Shown here piece after piece: positions 27,217 to 35,446 of a stretch of 48,426 nt of DNA. The notes under the pieces were generated by a model. That model saw only the letters and a list, made by a program, of their open reading frames with translations. It ran no database searches and was not told where the DNA came from. This DNA is from an uncultured Mycoplasma sp. GTDB lineage: Bacteria > Bacillota_I > Bacilli_A > RF39 > UBA660. The position numbers and the translations under genes are program-made. Each line of letters starts with the position of its first letter. The stretch's first letter is position 1. The stretch lies in contig CAMEEZ010000004.1 of the NCBI GenBank assembly GCA_945915275.1, positions 1 to 48,426 on the forward strand, in the 5' to 3' direction.

Positions 27217-28946
27217 TTAAACATTTTTTCTAATTCATAGATTGTAAATTTTATAATCGTAGGCCTACCATGGGGACAATTATATGGATTATCACATAAT
27301 ACTAATTCTTTTAATAATTCTTCCATAGCTTCGATACTAATATGCATATTAGCTTTAATACTCATTTTACAAGCCAATGTAATTGCTAAATGCTCATTAA
27401 ATTTAACTCTATCAAAATTTGTACCCTTTTCAATTATTAAATCAAATATTTTTCTAATACTTTCTTCTTCGTACCCTTCTCTCAACCATGAAGGGTGTTC
27501 TTTGACTAAAAATGTATTATATCCAAATTCTTCGATTACAAAACCTAAAGAAGTTAAAAAATCTTTATTTTCTTTAATTTTTAAAAACTCACTTGAAGAA
27601 AATTCTAATTTAATCGGAAATAACATACTAGTAGTGCTAACTTCTTTTCTTTGTAAAGCTCGAAGGTATTTTTCATAATTTATTCTTTCTTGTGCGGCAT
27701 GTTGATCTATTAAAAATAATCCTTCTTCATTTTCAGCAATTATGTATGTTCCATGAGCTAAACCTATAGGATATAAAACTAACTTTTTCATTTCTTCATT
27801 TAAAATAATTTCTTTTTTGTCTGGCTCAACATCAGTATTCTGGTAACTAAAATCTAAAGAGGTTTGATATGTATCTTCAGGTTCTTCTAATTTATTTAAA
27901 TTACCTATTATCCCGTCTTTAATATTATCATATTCTTTTTTTATAATTGCATCAGGTATTAATAGTGTTTGATACAGGGATTTTTTGATTGTTTCTGTAA
28001 TTAAATCTTCTAATACATTTAATTTACTCATTTTTATATCTTGTTTAGTAGGATGAATATTCACATCTACTAAAGTAGGATCTGTACTAATATTTAAGAT
28101 AACTATTGGATATTTAGTATCGGGTTTATATGTATAATATGCATCATTAATTGCCCTGTTAATATCTACATTTCGAACAACTCTATCATTTACAATTGTA
28201 ATCATATGATTACGATTGGATTTTAAAATCTCTGGCTTACAAATATAACCATAAATATCAAAATCATCGTTACTATTTCTAATTTCAATCATCTTACTTG
28301 AAACATTTAATCCATATAATTCGTGAATTGTTTTAAGCAAATTTCCTGATCCAGATGTTTTGATAATTTCTGTGTCATTATTTGTTAAAATAAAACTGAT
28401 TTTAGGATGTGATAAAGCTAATCGTTCAATCAATGAAGTGCAATTATTTAACTCAGTGTTTTCTGATTTTAAATACTTTAATCTTGCTGGAGTGTTATAA
28501 AATAAGTTGGTAATTGTAATGCTTGTTCCAATTCGAGCTTCGCTTTTAGATACTTCTTTTAATTCCCCACCTTTAATATGAATATATGTTCCGATATCAT
28601 TCTTACAAGTTTTCATTTTAACTTCGGAAACAGAAGCTATTGATGGAAGTGCCTCACCTCTAAATCCCAAAGTGTTAATAAAAAACAAATCATCATCCTT
28701 ATATAATTTGCTAGTTGCATGTCGTTGGAAAGCTAATTTGGCATCTTCTTCATCCATTCCTATTCCATTATCTGTCACAGTTATTTCTTTTATTCCACCA
28801 TCAAGAAGGTAAACTTTTATTATAGAAGCATTCGCATCAATACTATTTTCCGTTAATTCTTTGACAATAGAAGAGCATTTTTCTACCACTTCTCCAGCTG
28901 CAATTTTATTTGCAAGATTTTCACTCATCACTTTTATAATACTCAT
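27204..28946 (-). CDS. mutL: DNA mismatch repair protein MutL
   Basis: 580 residues. GHKL ATPase core: VKELTENSIDA (about 28-38, with the catalytic-site Glu and Asn), DNGIGM (59-64) and GFRGEALPSI (94-103). The C-terminal domain has the endonuclease metal motif DQHAAQERINYE (414-425) and CPHGRPT (near 558). The motif before the Glu reads EKCSSIVKE rather than the usual ERPASVVKE. MutS is not in this window. The order yqeG-yqeH-mutL, with the ATG 8 nt after yqeH, puts all three in one transcript. Confidence 0.96.
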   Translation of the reverse strand: MSIIKVMSENLANKIAAGEVVEKCSSIVKELTENSIDANASIIKVYLLDGGIKEITVTDNGIGMDEEDAKLAFQRHATSKLYKDDDLFFINTLGFRGEALPSIASVSEVKMKTCKNDIGTYIHIKGGELKEVSKSEARIGTSITITNLFYNTPARLKYLKSENTELNNCTSLIERLALSHPKISFILTNNDTEIIKTSGSGNLLKTIHELYGLNVSSKMIEIRNSNDDFDIYGYICKPEILKSNRNHMITIVNDRVVRNVDINRAINDAYYTYKPDTKYPIVILNISTDPTLVDVNIHPTKQDIKMSKLNVLEDLITETIKKSLYQTLLIPDAIIKKEYDNIKDGIIGNLNKLEEPEDTYQTSLDFSYQNTDVEPDKKEIILNEEMKKLVLYPIGLAHGTYIIAENEEGLFLIDQHAAQERINYEKYLRALQRKEVSTTSMLFPIKLEFSSSEFLKIKENKDFLTSLGFVIEEFGYNTFLVKEHPSWLREGYEEESIRKIFDLIIEKGTNFDRVKFNEHLAITLACKMSIKANMHISIEAMEELLKELVLCDNPYNCPHGRPTIIKFTIYELEKMFKRAM

Positions 28947-28954
28947 ATATTCTC

Positions 28955-29917
28955 CTATTTAAATATTGAATTTCTTTTTTCTAAATAATTTTTAGGAATA
29001 TTTAATTCTAAAGTAGCTTCATTTTTAAAATTTATAAATCCTATTCCTTTAATTATTAAATCTGTATCACTTTTGATATTAATGATTTCATTATATTCAA
29101 TTTCTTTATTATATATTTTTTTTATTTTAAATGTATTATTAATATAAAATATAATATTATTTTTTTTATCTATATTGATAAACCATTTATCATCAATAGA
29201 TATTGTATCACCAGGTTTAATTTGCAAAACTACAGGCTTAATTTCTTTTTTTCCATTAGCTTTTTTTACTATTTCAATGTCTTTATTCCAAAGACTATTT
29301 TTATAAATAAAACCCGGAGTATCATAAAAATAAGAATCATTAAAATTTACTTTCATAAATTCCATTGTTGTATTAGGCATAATACTAGTAGTTATTTTTG
29401 ATTTATTATTAGTATATTTATTTATTAAAGCTTTGATTAGACTACTTTTTCCAGTATTAGTATACCCTGTTATATATACATTTTTATTCTCTTCTAAAAT
29501 ATTCTTTATTTGTGAAAGATTCTTATTTTTTAAAGAGCTTATTATAATAATTTTATCTAAAATTGCATATTCATCTATAATGAAATCAATTATTTTTTCT
29601 TGTTTTATACTTTTTGGAATCACATCACATTTATTTACAATCAAAATCTTCTTTGTTTTTATCTTTTTAAATGTATCAATTATTTCTGTATTTAAAGAAA
29701 TAAAATCTACTAAAAAAAGAGTTAAAGAAGAATTTTTATTTATCTTATTAAGTAAATCGTCATTAGTGTAATCTAATTCTTGATTTCTAATTTCACTATA
29801 ATGAATATTTTTAAAACATCTTATACAATAATCATGATTAGAATCTTTGACATAACCAGCTTTTAACTCATCTTTATTTTGTAATTCTATTCCACATCCA
29901 ATGCAATATTTACTCAT
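28955..29917 (-). CDS. yqeH: Circularly permuted ribosome-biogenesis GTPase YqeH
   Basis: 320 residues, shorter than the usual 366. An N-terminal zinc finger (Cys5, Cys8, Cys31, Cys34) precedes a permuted GTPase: G4 NKCD (95-98) comes before G1 GYTNTGKSS (151-159) and G3 DTPGF. YqeH assists 30S assembly. It overlaps yqeG by 8 nt, as in B. subtilis. The C-terminal domain is short and Asn/Ile-rich, less conserved than normal. Confidence 0.93.
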   Translation of the reverse strand: MSKYCIGCGIELQNKDELKAGYVKDSNHDYCIRCFKNIHYSEIRNQELDYTNDDLLNKINKNSSLTLFLVDFISLNTEIIDTFKKIKTKKILIVNKCDVIPKSIKQEKIIDFIIDEYAILDKIIIISSLKNKNLSQIKNILEENKNVYITGYTNTGKSSLIKALINKYTNNKSKITTSIMPNTTMEFMKVNFNDSYFYDTPGFIYKNSLWNKDIEIVKKANGKKEIKPVVLQIKPGDTISIDDKWFINIDKKNNIIFYINNTFKIKKIYNKEIEYNEIINIKSDTDLIIKGIGFINFKNEATLELNIPKNYLEKRNSIFK

Positions 29918-30428
29918 AATATTTTCCTTTTTCTAATAAACCTTTTTTTAAAATTATTTTATATATTTGTCTTTCTATCATTCGATTAAATTTTGTTGTA
30001 ATTGGTTCTGTTTCTCCGATTGGATTTACTAAAATAGAGGTTATGTTGTTACGATTAGCGCCAAAAATATCTGTAACTAATTGATCGCCAATAGCAGCAA
30101 TTTCTGTATCTTTAAAATTGTATAATTTCATTATTTTTTTATATTTTTTCTTTAATGGCTTACATGAAGAAAATGCTACATCAACATTTAATTGTTCTTT
30201 AAAAGGAGTTAGTCTGGTCTTACCACTATTAGACATAATAATAACCTTGAAATTTTCTTCAAGTTTTAAGAATAAATCTTTTACTTCTTTTGTAGGCATA
30301 TCCATTGTATATGGAATTAATGTATTATCTAAATCAAACAAAAGACACTTAATTCCCCTTTTTTTTAATTTTTTATAAGGTATTGTATAAATACTTTTTT
30401 GATACATATCTGGTATAAATAAATCCAT
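29910..30428 (-). CDS. yqeG: YqeG family HAD phosphatase
   Basis: 172 residues. HAD motifs: LFDLDNTLIPY (motif I), IIMSNSGKTR (motif II, Ser/Lys) and AIGDQLVTDIFGANR (motif III, Asp). Substrate not known. The ATG at 30428 is chosen because AAAGGTG precedes it; an upstream GTG overlaps that site. First gene of the yqeG-yqeH-mutL unit. Confidence 0.9.
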   Translation of the reverse strand: MDLFIPDMYQKSIYTIPYKKLKKRGIKCLLFDLDNTLIPYTMDMPTKEVKDLFLKLEENFKVIIMSNSGKTRLTPFKEQLNVDVAFSSCKPLKKKYKKIMKLYNFKDTEIAAIGDQLVTDIFGANRNNITSILVNPIGETEPITTKFNRMIERQIYKIILKKGLLEKGKYYE

Positions 30429-30465
30429 TCCAATCACCTTTATAATTATAACATAAATTTTTAAA

Positions 30466-30490
30466 AAAATATTCTATGAAAGAATATTTT
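30466..30490 (-). terminator. Terminator of the HD-hydrolase gene
   Basis: A 9-bp stem AAAATATTC/GAATATTTT with a 7-nt loop, then a long T run on the minus strand. It overlaps the stop codon. Confidence 0.75.
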
Positions 30491-31016
30491 AATTGTTTCT
30501 CTTAAATTTTTCTAATAATATTTTATATATTTCAGTATCTCCTATTTTGTCTTTAGCAACATTTAAAAACAACTCATATTTTTTTAATAAAATGTTCTTT
30601 TTAGACGAATCTTTAACAAACCGAACATAATCAATATTATCAACTAAATCAGAACATTTAACTAATAGAGCATCAGTTCCATTATATTGTAAACACTCAT
30701 CAAACATCATTTTAGCTTGTTCTAAATGATTTTCAATTTTAGGATCAAAACTAACACAATTAACTATATTTGCTATTTCTTCTCCAAATTCTTCTTTTAA
30801 ATCATCGTAATTAATAGCAGTATCTTCTATTAAATCATGTAAAGCAGCAGAAATTACTATTTCTTTTTTATAATCTAATTCATATAATCTATTCGCCACT
30901 TTAAAACTATGTAATAAAACCGGCTTAGGGTTTGTCCCCGTCTCTCTTAAAACTTTGGCAGCATAATGCAAAGCTTTATCTAATTCTTTTCCAATTTCCA
31001 TTTTTTGCAAATTCAC
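30489..31016 (-). CDS. HD-domain phosphohydrolase (SpoT/MESH1-like)
   Basis: 175 residues. Metal-binding HD motif in SAALHDLIEDT (His-Asp, then Glu-Asp), an upstream His in VLLHSFKVANRL and a downstream Asp in LLVKCSDLVDN. The layout is that of small (p)ppGpp hydrolases with no synthetase part. Substrate is inferred and unproved. A GTG start at 31016 fits GAAGGG 5 nt upstream better than an internal ATG. It follows the unknown 104-residue gene by 38 nt. Confidence 0.82.
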   Translation of the reverse strand: MNLQKMEIGKELDKALHYAAKVLRETGTNPKPVLLHSFKVANRLYELDYKKEIVISAALHDLIEDTAINYDDLKEEFGEEIANIVNCVSFDPKIENHLEQAKMMFDECLQYNGTDALLVKCSDLVDNIDYVRFVKDSSKKNILLKKYELFLNVAKDKIGDTEIYKILLEKFKRNN

Positions 31017-31054
31017 ACTAACCCTTCTTTCTTATTAATTTTTGTTGTTCTTTA

Positions 31055-31369
31055 TTAAGAGGTATCACAAACATCATGAATATTTCCACTCATATATTCA
31101 AAACTCATATTATTATACATTAATTTTGCAATTTCCTGTTTGAAGGCAATATATTTAACATCATCATAAGAAGGAAGATACCCAATCTCTGACATGTTTT
31201 TTGCCCGAATAATTGTCTCAGATCCTCGAATTACTTTATTAAGAATTTCCCAAATATATAATTTATTTACTGGAGTAACAATGTTACTTTTATATAATTC
31301 ATTTTGAGTCTCATCAATATGAAATAATACTATAATTTTTCTTTCAGTTTCCCTTTCATCTCTCCTCAT
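31055..31369 (-). CDS. Unknown 104-residue protein
   Basis: No family recognised. Highly charged N-terminus (MRRDERETERK), then a mixed strand/helix body with VTPVNKLYIWEILNKVIRG and a Tyr-rich C-terminus ending Cys-Asp-Thr-Ser. No signal or membrane segment. The ATG has no ribosome binding site upstream, and a TATAAT lies only 16 nt before it, so the mRNA leader would be about 10 nt or less. A start further downstream cannot be excluded. It precedes the HD hydrolase on the same strand. Confidence 0.45.
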   Translation of the reverse strand: MRRDERETERKIIVLFHIDETQNELYKSNIVTPVNKLYIWEILNKVIRGSETIIRAKNMSEIGYLPSYDDVKYIAFKQEIAKLMYNNMSFEYMSGNIHDVCDTS

Positions 31370-31464
31370 AAAAACAACAAAAAAATTATATTATACCCAG
31401 ATTATTCCTTAAAACTATAATACTATAATTATTTAATAAATCAACAATAAAATTACAATAAAAA

Positions 31465-31484
31465 AAATACTTAAAAAAGTATTT
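31465..31484 (-). terminator. Terminator of deoD
   Basis: An 8-bp stem AAATACTT/AAGTATTT with a 4-nt loop and a run of T. It reaches into the deoD stop codon. Confidence 0.8.
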
Positions 31485-32202
31485 ATTTTATAATAGCCTC
31501 TAAAGCAATAGTTATCATATCATTTAAAGATTTTTCTCTATCTTCCGGAGTAATAACAGTGTCTTTAAATGGACTATCTACAACTGTAGCAATACATGTT
31601 GCTTGTTTATTTAATTTATTAGCTATATACACAAGTCCAAACGCTTCCATTTCTTCTGCAACAAGATTATCAGCTTTAGGTTTATTCTTTTCTTGAGCTT
31701 CTTTAGAAGCATATGGTCCAAAAACATCCATTGTATTAATTAATCCAGAGATTATTTTCTTGTTTAATTTATTTGATACTTCAATTACTTTTTGGTTTAA
31801 TTCTTCACATGGATATATCATATGAATATCCTCATTATATAGAGAATCTGCAAAATTAGAATTTGTGTAATAAGAATCCCCAATAACTATATCTAATAAT
31901 TCCTGATCTTCTCTTAAGGCCCCACAAGTACCTATTCTTATAATTTTTTCAACACCATAATATTCAAATAATTCTAATGCATAAATACTCATCGAAGGCA
32001 TTCCCATACCAGAAGACATCACAGTTATTCTTACACCTTTATAATATCCAGTATATCCAAACATATTTCTAATTTTATTTATTAGAACCGGATTTTCCAA
32101 AAAGTTTTTAGCAATATATTTTGCTCTTAAAGGATCACCTGGCATTAAAACTATTGGTGCTATATCTTCTTTTTTAGCTTCTATATGTAAAGCTTTTTCC
32201 AT
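31483..32202 (-). CDS. deoD: Purine-nucleoside phosphorylase DeoD-type
   Basis: 239 residues, normal length. MEKALHIEAKKEDIAPIVLMPGDPLRAKYI, FGYTGYYKGVRITVMSSGMGMPS and RIGTCGAL are the family signatures; the C-terminal VVDSPF and the Asp-rich loop fit the hexameric class. It cleaves purine nucleosides with phosphate in salvage. The ATG at 32202 has AAGGGTG upstream. It lies 17 nt after frr, so the two share a transcript. Confidence 0.95.
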   Translation of the reverse strand: MEKALHIEAKKEDIAPIVLMPGDPLRAKYIAKNFLENPVLINKIRNMFGYTGYYKGVRITVMSSGMGMPSMSIYALELFEYYGVEKIIRIGTCGALREDQELLDIVIGDSYYTNSNFADSLYNEDIHMIYPCEELNQKVIEVSNKLNKKIISGLINTMDVFGPYASKEAQEKNKPKADNLVAEEMEAFGLVYIANKLNKQATCIATVVDSPFKDTVITPEDREKSLNDMITIALEAIIK

Positions 32203-32218
32203 AACAATCACCCTTTTA

Positions 32219-32749
32219 TTATATGCTCATTAATTCTTGTTCTTTTTCTTTTATTTTTTCATCAACTACTTTATTATATTTGTTTATTAATTCTTGAACT
32301 TCTTCTAAATAAAGTTTTTCTTCATCTTCCGGATACTCTTCCTTTTTTATGGCATTATTTGCATCTTGTCTTATGTTTCTTAAAGCCACTTTTGTTTCCT
32401 CAGCTAAAGCTTTAGCTTGCTTTACATAATCTCTTCTTCTATCTTCAGTAAGTTCAGGAATAGTTAAAATAATCAATTCTCCATTATTAATTGGAGCAAT
32501 TCCTAAATTTGCTTCATTTATCGCTTTTTCAATTTCTTTTAAAGCTCCACGATCAAATGGTTTAATCATAAGCTGACGAGCTTCAGGAACTGTAATATTA
32601 GCTAAACTTTGAATTGGAGTTGGAGTACCATAATAATTTGCATTAATTCCAGTTAACATTGCAGGATTAGCACGACCAGCTCTAATATTTAAAAGTTTTA
32701 ATTCCATGCTTTCTATTGTTTTTTTCATTTTTAATTCTGTATCATTCAT
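32219..32749 (-). CDS. frr: Ribosome recycling factor
   Basis: 176 residues. LLNIRAGRANPAMLTG near the N-terminus and ALRNIRQDANNAIKK (about 130-145) are diagnostic. The coiled-coil and hinge region splits terminated ribosomes with EF-G. GGAG precedes the ATG. In most bacteria frr directly follows pyrH after rpsB-tsf; here four unrelated genes stand between tsf and frr and pyrH is absent from the window. Confidence 0.97.
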   Translation of the reverse strand: MNDTELKMKKTIESMELKLLNIRAGRANPAMLTGINANYYGTPTPIQSLANITVPEARQLMIKPFDRGALKEIEKAINEANLGIAPINNGELIILTIPELTEDRRRDYVKQAKALAEETKVALRNIRQDANNAIKKEEYPEDEEKLYLEEVQELINKYNKVVDEKIKEKEQELMSI

Positions 32750-32760
32750 AATTTTTCTCC

Positions 32761-33525
32761 TTAATTTAATTTTACATTATCATTATAATTCACTATATTT
32801 GATTTGACAATATAACTTATAAAAAGACCACTTCCATCAATATATATTGCATAATTATCAAATAAAGTATTTAATGTTTCTTCTTTATTTATAACTTCTA
32901 TTCCATTTTCAGTTATATTTTGTTTCTCATCTAATTCTAAACTGACTTTATCCTTTATAGTGTCGAATGATAAATTGTACTTTTTCATTAAATCTTCATT
33001 AGTTAAAATTTTACCATTTTTTATATCTATGACATATCCCTTAATATTTTTAATAATAAAGTCATTATAGCAATTGAAATCTAAATCACTAATTATAACG
33101 CTATAATAATCTTTTGTTTTATAGATTTCATAATTTCTCTCAATAGCACTATAAATATCCGAATCTTCATATAATAATGTTTTTTTTGTATCTTTATTAG
33201 ATTCGTCTAATTTTATGATTGATTCTCTTATTTTATCCATTTCCGTTTTTAAAGATGAATTTAATATTTCAGCGCCTTCTATATTTAATATTACATCAGA
33301 AAAAGTTATTTCTGGTTCAGTACTAACTATTTCCTCATTTTCAAAATAAATATATTCTTTTTCTTTGTCGATCCTAAAATCAATATTTTTTTCTGATTGT
33401 TTGTTCTTATCATTTTTGTTATTATTCGATAAATCTTTGATATATACATATCCCCCAATAATCAAAAATAAAATAAATACCCAAAATAAGATAGATAATA
33501 TAATGTTTCTTGTTCTATTTTCCAT
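32761..33525 (-). CDS. Membrane-anchored protein with a DUF3298-like C-terminal region
   Basis: 254 residues. A very short cytoplasmic N-terminus, one transmembrane segment (about 9-30), then a charged linker. The C-terminal half (YSVIISDLDFNCYNDFIIKNIKGY, then IDIKNGKILTNEDLMKKYN, then a strand-rich end) has the layout of DUF3298/RsiV extracytoplasmic domains, some of which bind lysozyme or other ligands. The match is by pattern, not by strong motif. The ATG at 33525 is set by GGAGG 6 nt upstream. It lies just before frr and overlaps the end of the thioredoxin-like gene. Confidence 0.6.
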   Translation of the reverse strand: MENRTRNIILSILFWVFILFLIIGGYVYIKDLSNNNKNDKNKQSEKNIDFRIDKEKEYIYFENEEIVSTEPEITFSDVILNIEGAEILNSSLKTEMDKIRESIIKLDESNKDTKKTLLYEDSDIYSAIERNYEIYKTKDYYSVIISDLDFNCYNDFIIKNIKGYVIDIKNGKILTNEDLMKKYNLSFDTIKDKVSLELDEKQNITENGIEVINKEETLNTLFDNYAIYIDGSGLFISYIVKSNIVNYNDNVKLN

Positions 33526-34114
33526 TATTATCCTCCAAATATTCATTAAATACATATCTTAAAGTTGCCTTTTTTAAATTAATATTATAGTCAGTCCAAT
33601 AATCACTTGGCGTCATTTTAGCATAAGTATAAGCTGTTTCTTCATCATAATATATAATCTTACCATTTTTTATTATAACCATTGAAGGTGCCACTAAATC
33701 TACTTTACCTATATCATTTTTCTTTAAATAATCTTGTAAAAATAATACTATACTCTCATAAGTTCCATTGTTATTTTTTCTATCTTCATAAAAATCATAA
33801 TATAAAATTTCTTTAATCCCTATTTCAAGAGAAACTTCATTTATAATTTTAGCATAATAGCCTGAAAATTCATTTTTACTAAAACCAAAGAAAATAATAG
33901 CATCATTATTTCTTAAAGCATTATAAATTTTAGTACTATTAGAATAAACAAATACATTTTTTGAAGGAACCATATTATATTCAAGGTTAAAAACATTTTG
34001 TTCTTCCATTTCTTCGATTGTATAATCCCTAGTTCCTATGATAATAAACCCAATTAATAATAGAACAAATATAACGAAATAACATATTTTTTGTTTTTTA
34101 CTTAAATCTTTCAT
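33515..34114 (-). CDS. Membrane-anchored thioredoxin-like protein lacking CxxC
   Basis: 199 residues. One N-terminal transmembrane segment (about 8-27). The following domain has the thioredoxin-fold order: IIFFGFSKNEFSGYYAKIINEV (about 73-94, the position of the CxxC helix) and later VDLVAPSMVIIKNGKIIYY, where a cis-Pro equivalent occurs. The two active-site Cys are replaced, so it is not a standard oxidoreductase; a binding or scaffold role is possible. AGGAG precedes the ATG at 34114. It is separated from the sigma gene by a terminator-like hairpin. Confidence 0.6.
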   Translation of the reverse strand: MKDLSKKQKICYFVIFVLLLIGFIIIGTRDYTIEEMEEQNVFNLEYNMVPSKNVFVYSNSTKIYNALRNNDAIIFFGFSKNEFSGYYAKIINEVSLEIGIKEILYYDFYEDRKNNNGTYESIVLFLQDYLKKNDIGKVDLVAPSMVIIKNGKIIYYDEETAYTYAKMTPSDYWTDYNINLKKATLRYVFNEYLEDNNGK

Positions 34115-34185
34115 ATAACAACTCCTAAGCTTAAGAATATTATACAATAAATTAAGCTCTTTTTGGTATTTAATTATCAAAAAGC

Positions 34186-34216
34186 AAAAAAAACGTCAAC
34201 TAATTTGGCGTTTTTT
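34186..34216 (-). terminator. Terminator of the 394-residue sigma-factor gene
   Basis: Stem AAAAAACG-x-C/G-x-CGTTTTTT (one C-A mismatch on this strand) with a 9-nt loop and a T run. It spans the sigma stop codon. Confidence 0.65.
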
Positions 34217-35380
34217 GGTCATTCCATCTAATGATGGTAATCCTTCTATTCTTTTTCTTAACTTAGTTAAGCTTTTCTTTTCAATTTGTCTTACTCTTTC
34301 ACGAGTTAATCCGTATATTTTCCCAACTTCTTCTAAGGTATATACTCTATTATTATAAAAGCCATTTCTATATTTTAATATTTCTATATCTCTTGTATTT
34401 AATCCTATATTTTCACATAATTCTAAAATGCTATTTGCCATAATATTGTTTATGGCTGTTTCTTCTGTATTATCTTCGGCCATAAGATAAGTTTCTAATT
34501 CAACATCTTCATCTGCTCCAATATAATCATTTATACTAGAAACATGTAAATTATTAAATTTCAATTTTTCTATCTGTTCCACAGGAATATTTAATTCATC
34601 CGCTAATTCATTATTTGTTGGCATTCTTCCGAATCTTTCTATTAATTTATCCTCAGCCATGCGCATTTTACTAAGTTTCGATTCTATATGTGATGGTTTT
34701 CTAATAATTTTTTGCTGTTCATGAAAACCTCTTATGATTTTTTGACGTATCCACCATGTTGCATATGTAGAAAATTTAAATCCACGATCAGCATTAAATT
34801 TTTCAGCAGCTTTTATAAGACCCATATTACCATTTTGAATAATATCCAAATAATCCATTCCTCTATTTGTATATCCGTTTGCAATTTTTATAACTAATCT
34901 TAAATTATGATTTATTAATTCATTAAAGGCTGTTTTATCCCCTTTTTTTGCTTTGGATGCTAATATAGTTTCTTCTTCAGCTTTTAATAATGGATATTTT
35001 TCTACTTCAGAAAAATATGCTTTTACAGAATCAGTGACACATATAGGAGTATTAATATCATGATACAACTCTATACCCTTGATATTACAATAATCCTCTA
35101 AAAGTGCTTCAACAGATATCAAATCTTTTAATACATTAATTTCATTTTCGTTTATAAAATCAACAACTCTTTCAGCAAGTTCATTAAATTTTTTATTCTT
35201 TTCTACTAGACAAACAGTATCATAAAAACTTAAGTTAAGATTCTTTTTTGATAAAAAATTCACTATTTTTTTAATACTCTTTATATTTTCTGATATATTG
35301 TCAGATACTTCAATACATTCATTAATATATCTATTAAATCTGGCCATTTCTTCTTTTGGCAACGACATAATTTCATTCAT
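34196..35380 (-). CDS. RpoD-like sigma-70 factor
   Basis: 394 residues. N-terminal helical part (about 10-110), then region 1.2/2 (SVKAYFSEVEKYPLLKAEEE and DYLDIIQNGNMGLIK at 176), the melting motif ATWWIRQ (207-213), region 3 (GRMPTNNELADELNIPVEQI) and region 4 with TLEEVGKIYGLTRERVRQIE (348-367). The region after WWIRQ reads RKPSHIE instead of the housekeeping RIPVHM, so its -10 preference may differ. It is probably not the primary sigma, since no dnaG neighbour is present and the core motif is altered. The stop is TGA. AAAGGAG precedes the ATG. Confidence 0.9.
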   Translation of the reverse strand: MNEIMSLPKEEMARFNRYINECIEVSDNISENIKSIKKIVNFLSKKNLNLSFYDTVCLVEKNKKFNELAERVVDFINENEINVLKDLISVEALLEDYCNIKGIELYHDINTPICVTDSVKAYFSEVEKYPLLKAEEETILASKAKKGDKTAFNELINHNLRLVIKIANGYTNRGMDYLDIIQNGNMGLIKAAEKFNADRGFKFSTYATWWIRQKIIRGFHEQQKIIRKPSHIESKLSKMRMAEDKLIERFGRMPTNNELADELNIPVEQIEKLKFNNLHVSSINDYIGADEDVELETYLMAEDNTEETAINNIMANSILELCENIGLNTRDIEILKYRNGFYNNRVYTLEEVGKIYGLTRERVRQIEKKSLTKLRKRIEGLPSLDGMTKKRQIS

Positions 35381-35446
35381 TACTATACTCCTTTTTTCTC
35401 TTGAATTACAATATTTGCATTTTCTTTATTTTGTAATCTCTAAAAC

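Noticed and set aside
30489..31016. HD protein as a full RelA/SpoT
   Set aside because: Only the hydrolase half is present; no synthetase or TGS domain follows.
32761..33525. DUF3298-like protein as an RsiV-type anti-sigma factor for the adjacent sigma genes
   Set aside because: RsiV binds sigma with a cytoplasmic N-terminal domain; here only about eight residues precede the membrane segment.
34196..35380. The 394-residue sigma factor as the primary housekeeping RpoD
   Set aside because: The segment after WWIRQ diverges from the housekeeping RIPVHM, and dnaG is not a neighbour. It could still be the primary factor; the window does not decide.
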